Positions 24,329 to 26,273 of a stretch of 26,273 nt of DNA are shown in pieces. The stretch is from DAONJL01 sp035405645 [NCBI: bacterium]. GTDB taxonomy: Bacteria > JAGOBX01 > DAONJL01. Within the stretch, counting starts at the first letter, position 1. Every line of letters begins with the position of its first letter. Under the pieces are notes generated by a model. It had not been told where the DNA came from, made no database searches, and saw only the letters and a list, made by a program, of their open reading frames with translations. The stretch covers positions 19,143 to 45,415 of the forward strand of contig DAONJL010000004.1 of assembly GCA_035405645.1 (NCBI GenBank). The letters are read 5' to 3'. The position numbers and the translations under genes were made by a program.

Positions 24329-26273
24329 TTATTCTTCTTCTTCGTTTGCACTTTCTTCACTTGCTGATGTTGTTTCTGATTCTTTTGTTTCTTCTGAACC
24401 TTTTGATTCTTTTACTTCTTTTCCTTTCTCTGTTTCTTCCACAACATTATGATTTATCGAACAATTAAATGAAAATTTTTTATACTCAATATTATTTATT
24501 TTCACTATATTTTGCACAGGTCGATCTGTCACTTTAAAATATTTTGATTTATTTAATTCATTTATAAAATTTACTATCTGTTCAAAACTTTTTGTATATC
24601 CGGAAATTGATACTAAATCTTTTCCATTAAAATTCATTGTTTCAATCCAGGTCGTTCTATTATCAATTATTTTTGCAAACTCTGCTAATACATCTAACCA
24701 TTTCGCTCGTTCATTTGTTATTTTATCTATTATTTCATTCTTCTTCTCTACTTCCTTTTTTAATTTCTGTAATTTTGCTATATTATCAAGCACTGGTTTT
24801 AACCGCATTTCTTCTTTTTTATATATTTCTAATTCGGTATTTAAATTTTTAAACTTAAACCACCAGATTCCGCCAAATTCTAATAACAATATTAATCCTG
24901 CTATTCCAGATAACATTAAAAATTTATTCTGAAACTCTTTCTCTTTTTGTCGCTTATAATCTAATGGTAATAAATTTATTTCAAAATTAATTCTTTTTTC
25001 AAATGCATTTATTGCACTACCTATTTCTGCTGCATAATAATATATTTCTTCGCCTGATAAACCTTCTATTATTTTTGAACCATTTATTTCTTCTGTATTT
25101 ATTGATAATCTCTTATTTATAAACTCTTTTAATCCTTTGATTTTACTCGCACCACCAAATATCACAATTTTTTCTATCTCTTTTCCTTCATTGTTATTTT
25201 TAAAAAAATCTATCGAACGTTTTATCTCTGAAATAAATCTTTCAAAAAATGGTAATGTAACTTTTATTATTTCTTTATTATCAAAATTTATTTGTTGTTC
25301 TTCTACTTTTTCCTCCTCTTCGGTTAATACTGCTGCACCTAAATTTTTAAATATTGGAGGTGGTGGAGGTGGTGGTGGTGGGGGCACTTTCTTTTCTGCT
25401 TCGCTCTTTTCACTTTCTTGTTTTATTATTTGTGGTTCTATTTTTGGTATCGTTAATTTCGATATTTTTTGTTCACTATCTTTCTTTTCTATTTCTTGCT
25501 CTTCTTTAATATTTTTTGATTCACCACTTTTCGGTGGTGTTATCGGTTGGCTTATCTTTGGTATACCACTTATTGGAATTGAACTCGGTTTTGGTATGCC
25601 TATACTCGATGATGGAGGCACTGAAACTCCACTCGGCTTCGGTATTCCGCCAACTGGAGGTGGTATAATCGGTGCTGGACTCTGCTTCGGTGTTCCATCA
25701 CCGGATATTGGCGGAACTGGTATTCCACCGGGTTTCGGTATTCCAGCGCCAATCGGTGGCACTGGTATTCTACCTGGCTTTGGTATTCCACCTGCTTGTG
25801 GCTGTGGTGGTACTGCGCCACTCGGGCTACCAACCGGCGGTATTATTGCCTGACCTAATTTTGGTACTCCAATTTTCGGTAACCCTTCTTCTTTTACTGG
25901 TGGTACTACTCCACTATCTGGTTTCGGTATTCCAATTGTTTTGCCACTTTCTTCTTTTAATGACGCTGCAGGAGGAACTGGTATTTCACCTGGCTTTGGT
26001 ATTCCTACTTTCCCTGCTGGCGGAACTGGTATTCCACCGGATTTCGGTATTCCGGCGCCAATCGGTGGTACTGGTATGCCACCAGGCTTCGGTATTCCAC
26101 CTGCTTGTGGCGGTGGGGGTACTGCTCCACTCGGGCTACCAACCGGCGGTATTATTGCCTGACCTAATTTCGGTACTCCAATTTTCGGTAATCCTTCTTC
26201 TTTTGCTTCTTCTTTTATTGGTGGTACTACTCCACTATCTGGTTTCGGTATTCCAATTGTTTTGCCACTTTCT
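24329..26273 (-). CDS. pilM: PilM-PilN fusion with Pro/Gly-rich repeat insertion (5' end beyond window)
   Basis: The minus frame stays open from stop 24329 to the window edge, giving about 648 visible residues. A GTG at 25762 lies inside the repeats and is not a credible start. Visible order: ~280 residues of GIPKPGGIPVPP-type repeats and a charged patch, ten consecutive prolines (visible residues ~297-306), then the C-terminal part of the PilM actin-like ATPase fold (FISEIKRSIDFF, then IVIFGGASKIKGLKEF). Without a break it continues as PilN: INLLPLDYKRQKEKEF, a membrane helix, coiled coil, PilN periplasmic domain and a Glu/Ser-rich tail. INLLP is the PilN tail that normally docks on PilM, so fusion fits topology. 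The repeats split the PilM fold before the helix bearing EIKRS. The PilM N-terminus is not visible. Confidence 0.88.
   Translation of the reverse strand, partial: ESGKTIGIPKPDSGVVPPIKEEAKEEGLPKIGVPKLGQAIIPPVGSPSGAVPPPPQAGGIPKPGGIPVPPIGAGIPKSGGIPVPPAGKVGIPKPGEIPVPPAASLKEESGKTIGIPKPDSGVVPPVKEEGLPKIGVPKLGQAIIPPVGSPSGAVPPQPQAGGIPKPGRIPVPPIGAGIPKPGGIPVPPISGDGTPKQSPAPIIPPPVGGIPKPSGVSVPPSSSIGIPKPSSIPISGIPKISQPITPPKSGESKNIKEEQEIEKKDSEQKISKLTIPKIEPQIIKQESEKSEAEKKVPPPPPPPPPPIFKNLGAAVLTEEEEKVEEQQINFDNKEIIKVTLPFFERFISEIKRSIDFFKNNNEGKEIEKIVIFGGASKIKGLKEFINKRLSINTEEINGSKIIEGLSGEEIYYYAAEIGSAINAFEKRINFEINLLPLDYKRQKEKEFQNKFLMLSGIAGLILLLEFGGIWWFKFKNLNTELEIYKKEEMRLKPVLDNIAKLQKLKKEVEKKNEIIDKITNERAKWLDVLAEFAKIIDNRTTWIETMNFNGKDLVSISGYTKSFEQIVNFINELNKSKYFKVTDRPVQNIVKINNIEYKKFSFNCSINHNVVEETEKGKEVKESKGSEETKESETTSASEESANEEEE
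25355..25384 (-). other. Ten-proline tract with G-rich opposite strand
   Basis: Ten consecutive proline codons in the PilM-PilN frame, mostly CCA and CCT. Runs of proline stall ribosomes and normally need elongation factor P. The complementary strand is a G-rich run of GGT, GGA and GGG that could form quadruplex structures and slip during replication. Confidence 0.9.
25711..26273 (-). repeat. 309-base in-frame tandem repeat in pilM
   Basis: Segments 25711-26019 and 26020-26273 (cut by the edge) match at an offset of 309 bases, becoming 321 after a 12-base in-frame insertion near 26202-26213. Each 103-residue unit itself contains several GIPKPGG-type short repeats plus a KEEGLPKIGVPKLG segment. 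High DNA identity between units shows recent expansion. Confidence 0.9.

Noticed and set aside
743-24852. Many short Leu/His-rich or Phe/Ser-rich frames on the plus strand
   Set aside because: All lie opposite minus-strand genes with recognisable domains; the Leu bias is the antisense of AT-rich Lys/Asn/Glu codons.
24329-25762. GTG at 25762 as the start of the PilM-PilN gene
   Set aside because: The same frame and the same repeats continue without a stop to the window edge, and no ribosome-binding site stands before the GTG.
25137-26162. Gly-rich open frames on the plus strand
   Set aside because: They are the antisense of the Pro/Gly repeat and poly-proline region; no ribosome-binding site and no domain, and the minus frame encodes recognisable PilM and PilN.
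25711-26273. CRISPR-like array
   Set aside because: The repeats are in-frame protein-coding units of 309 bases without unique spacers.

Overview
The window is strongly AT-rich and essentially wall-to-wall coding. Every convincing gene lies on the minus strand, so transcription runs from position 26273 towards 1. Gaps are tiny or negative: there are several ATGA or 8-base overlaps, and the only sizeable gap is the 160 bases at 12648-12807. Signal peptides, a secretin, a PilM-N-O-P-Q type IV pilus cluster and a PorV/FadL-like barrel protein point to a diderm bacterium. Very large modular surface proteins, clostripain-type proteases and low G+C suggest an uncultivated candidate lineage; the Elusimicrobia/Omnitrophota/WOR-type groups are my guess only, since no rRNA or marker gene is present.

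Right block (26273-14144): a type IV pilus or DNA-uptake trans-envelope assembly. It holds a PilM-PilN fusion cut by the window edge, PilO, a PilP/GspC-like protein and a 2217-residue secretin. A membrane GAF sensor and an outer-membrane-type barrel ending in a zinc ribbon follow. The PilM half carries a long Pro/Gly repeat insertion inside its actin-like fold. The secretin carries AMIN, Ig-like and STN domains, three internal copies of a ~190-residue ring-building module, and ComEA-like helix-hairpin-helix domains at its C-terminus.

Middle (14134-12808): thiH and thiS, overlapping by 8 bases, for thiamine thiazole synthesis.

Left block (12647-1) begins at the one clear sigma-70-like promoter in the window. 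It holds a 2086-residue secreted phospholipase-D-fold protein with alternating Fn3 and Ig-like modules and a lamin-tail domain; an Rpn-family PD-(D/E)XK nuclease gene; two small ORFs; a C11 (clostripain) protease; a small Ig-like secreted protein; and the start of another large secreted protein cut by position 1.

The best candidate for an unusual system is the Rpn locus. The nuclease gene has a near-perfect internal Shine-Dalgarno sequence (AGGAGGTGAT) and ATG that would make the C-terminal tail as a separate protein. That same tail has been tandemly duplicated downstream as a free-standing ORF, and each copy carries the ribosome-binding site and start codon of the next ORF. This matches, and extends, the intragenic-antitoxin logic known for Rpn phage-defence proteins. 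The pilus proteins are the second: a secretin with a built-in possible DNA receptor, and a PilM with a disordered repeat insertion.
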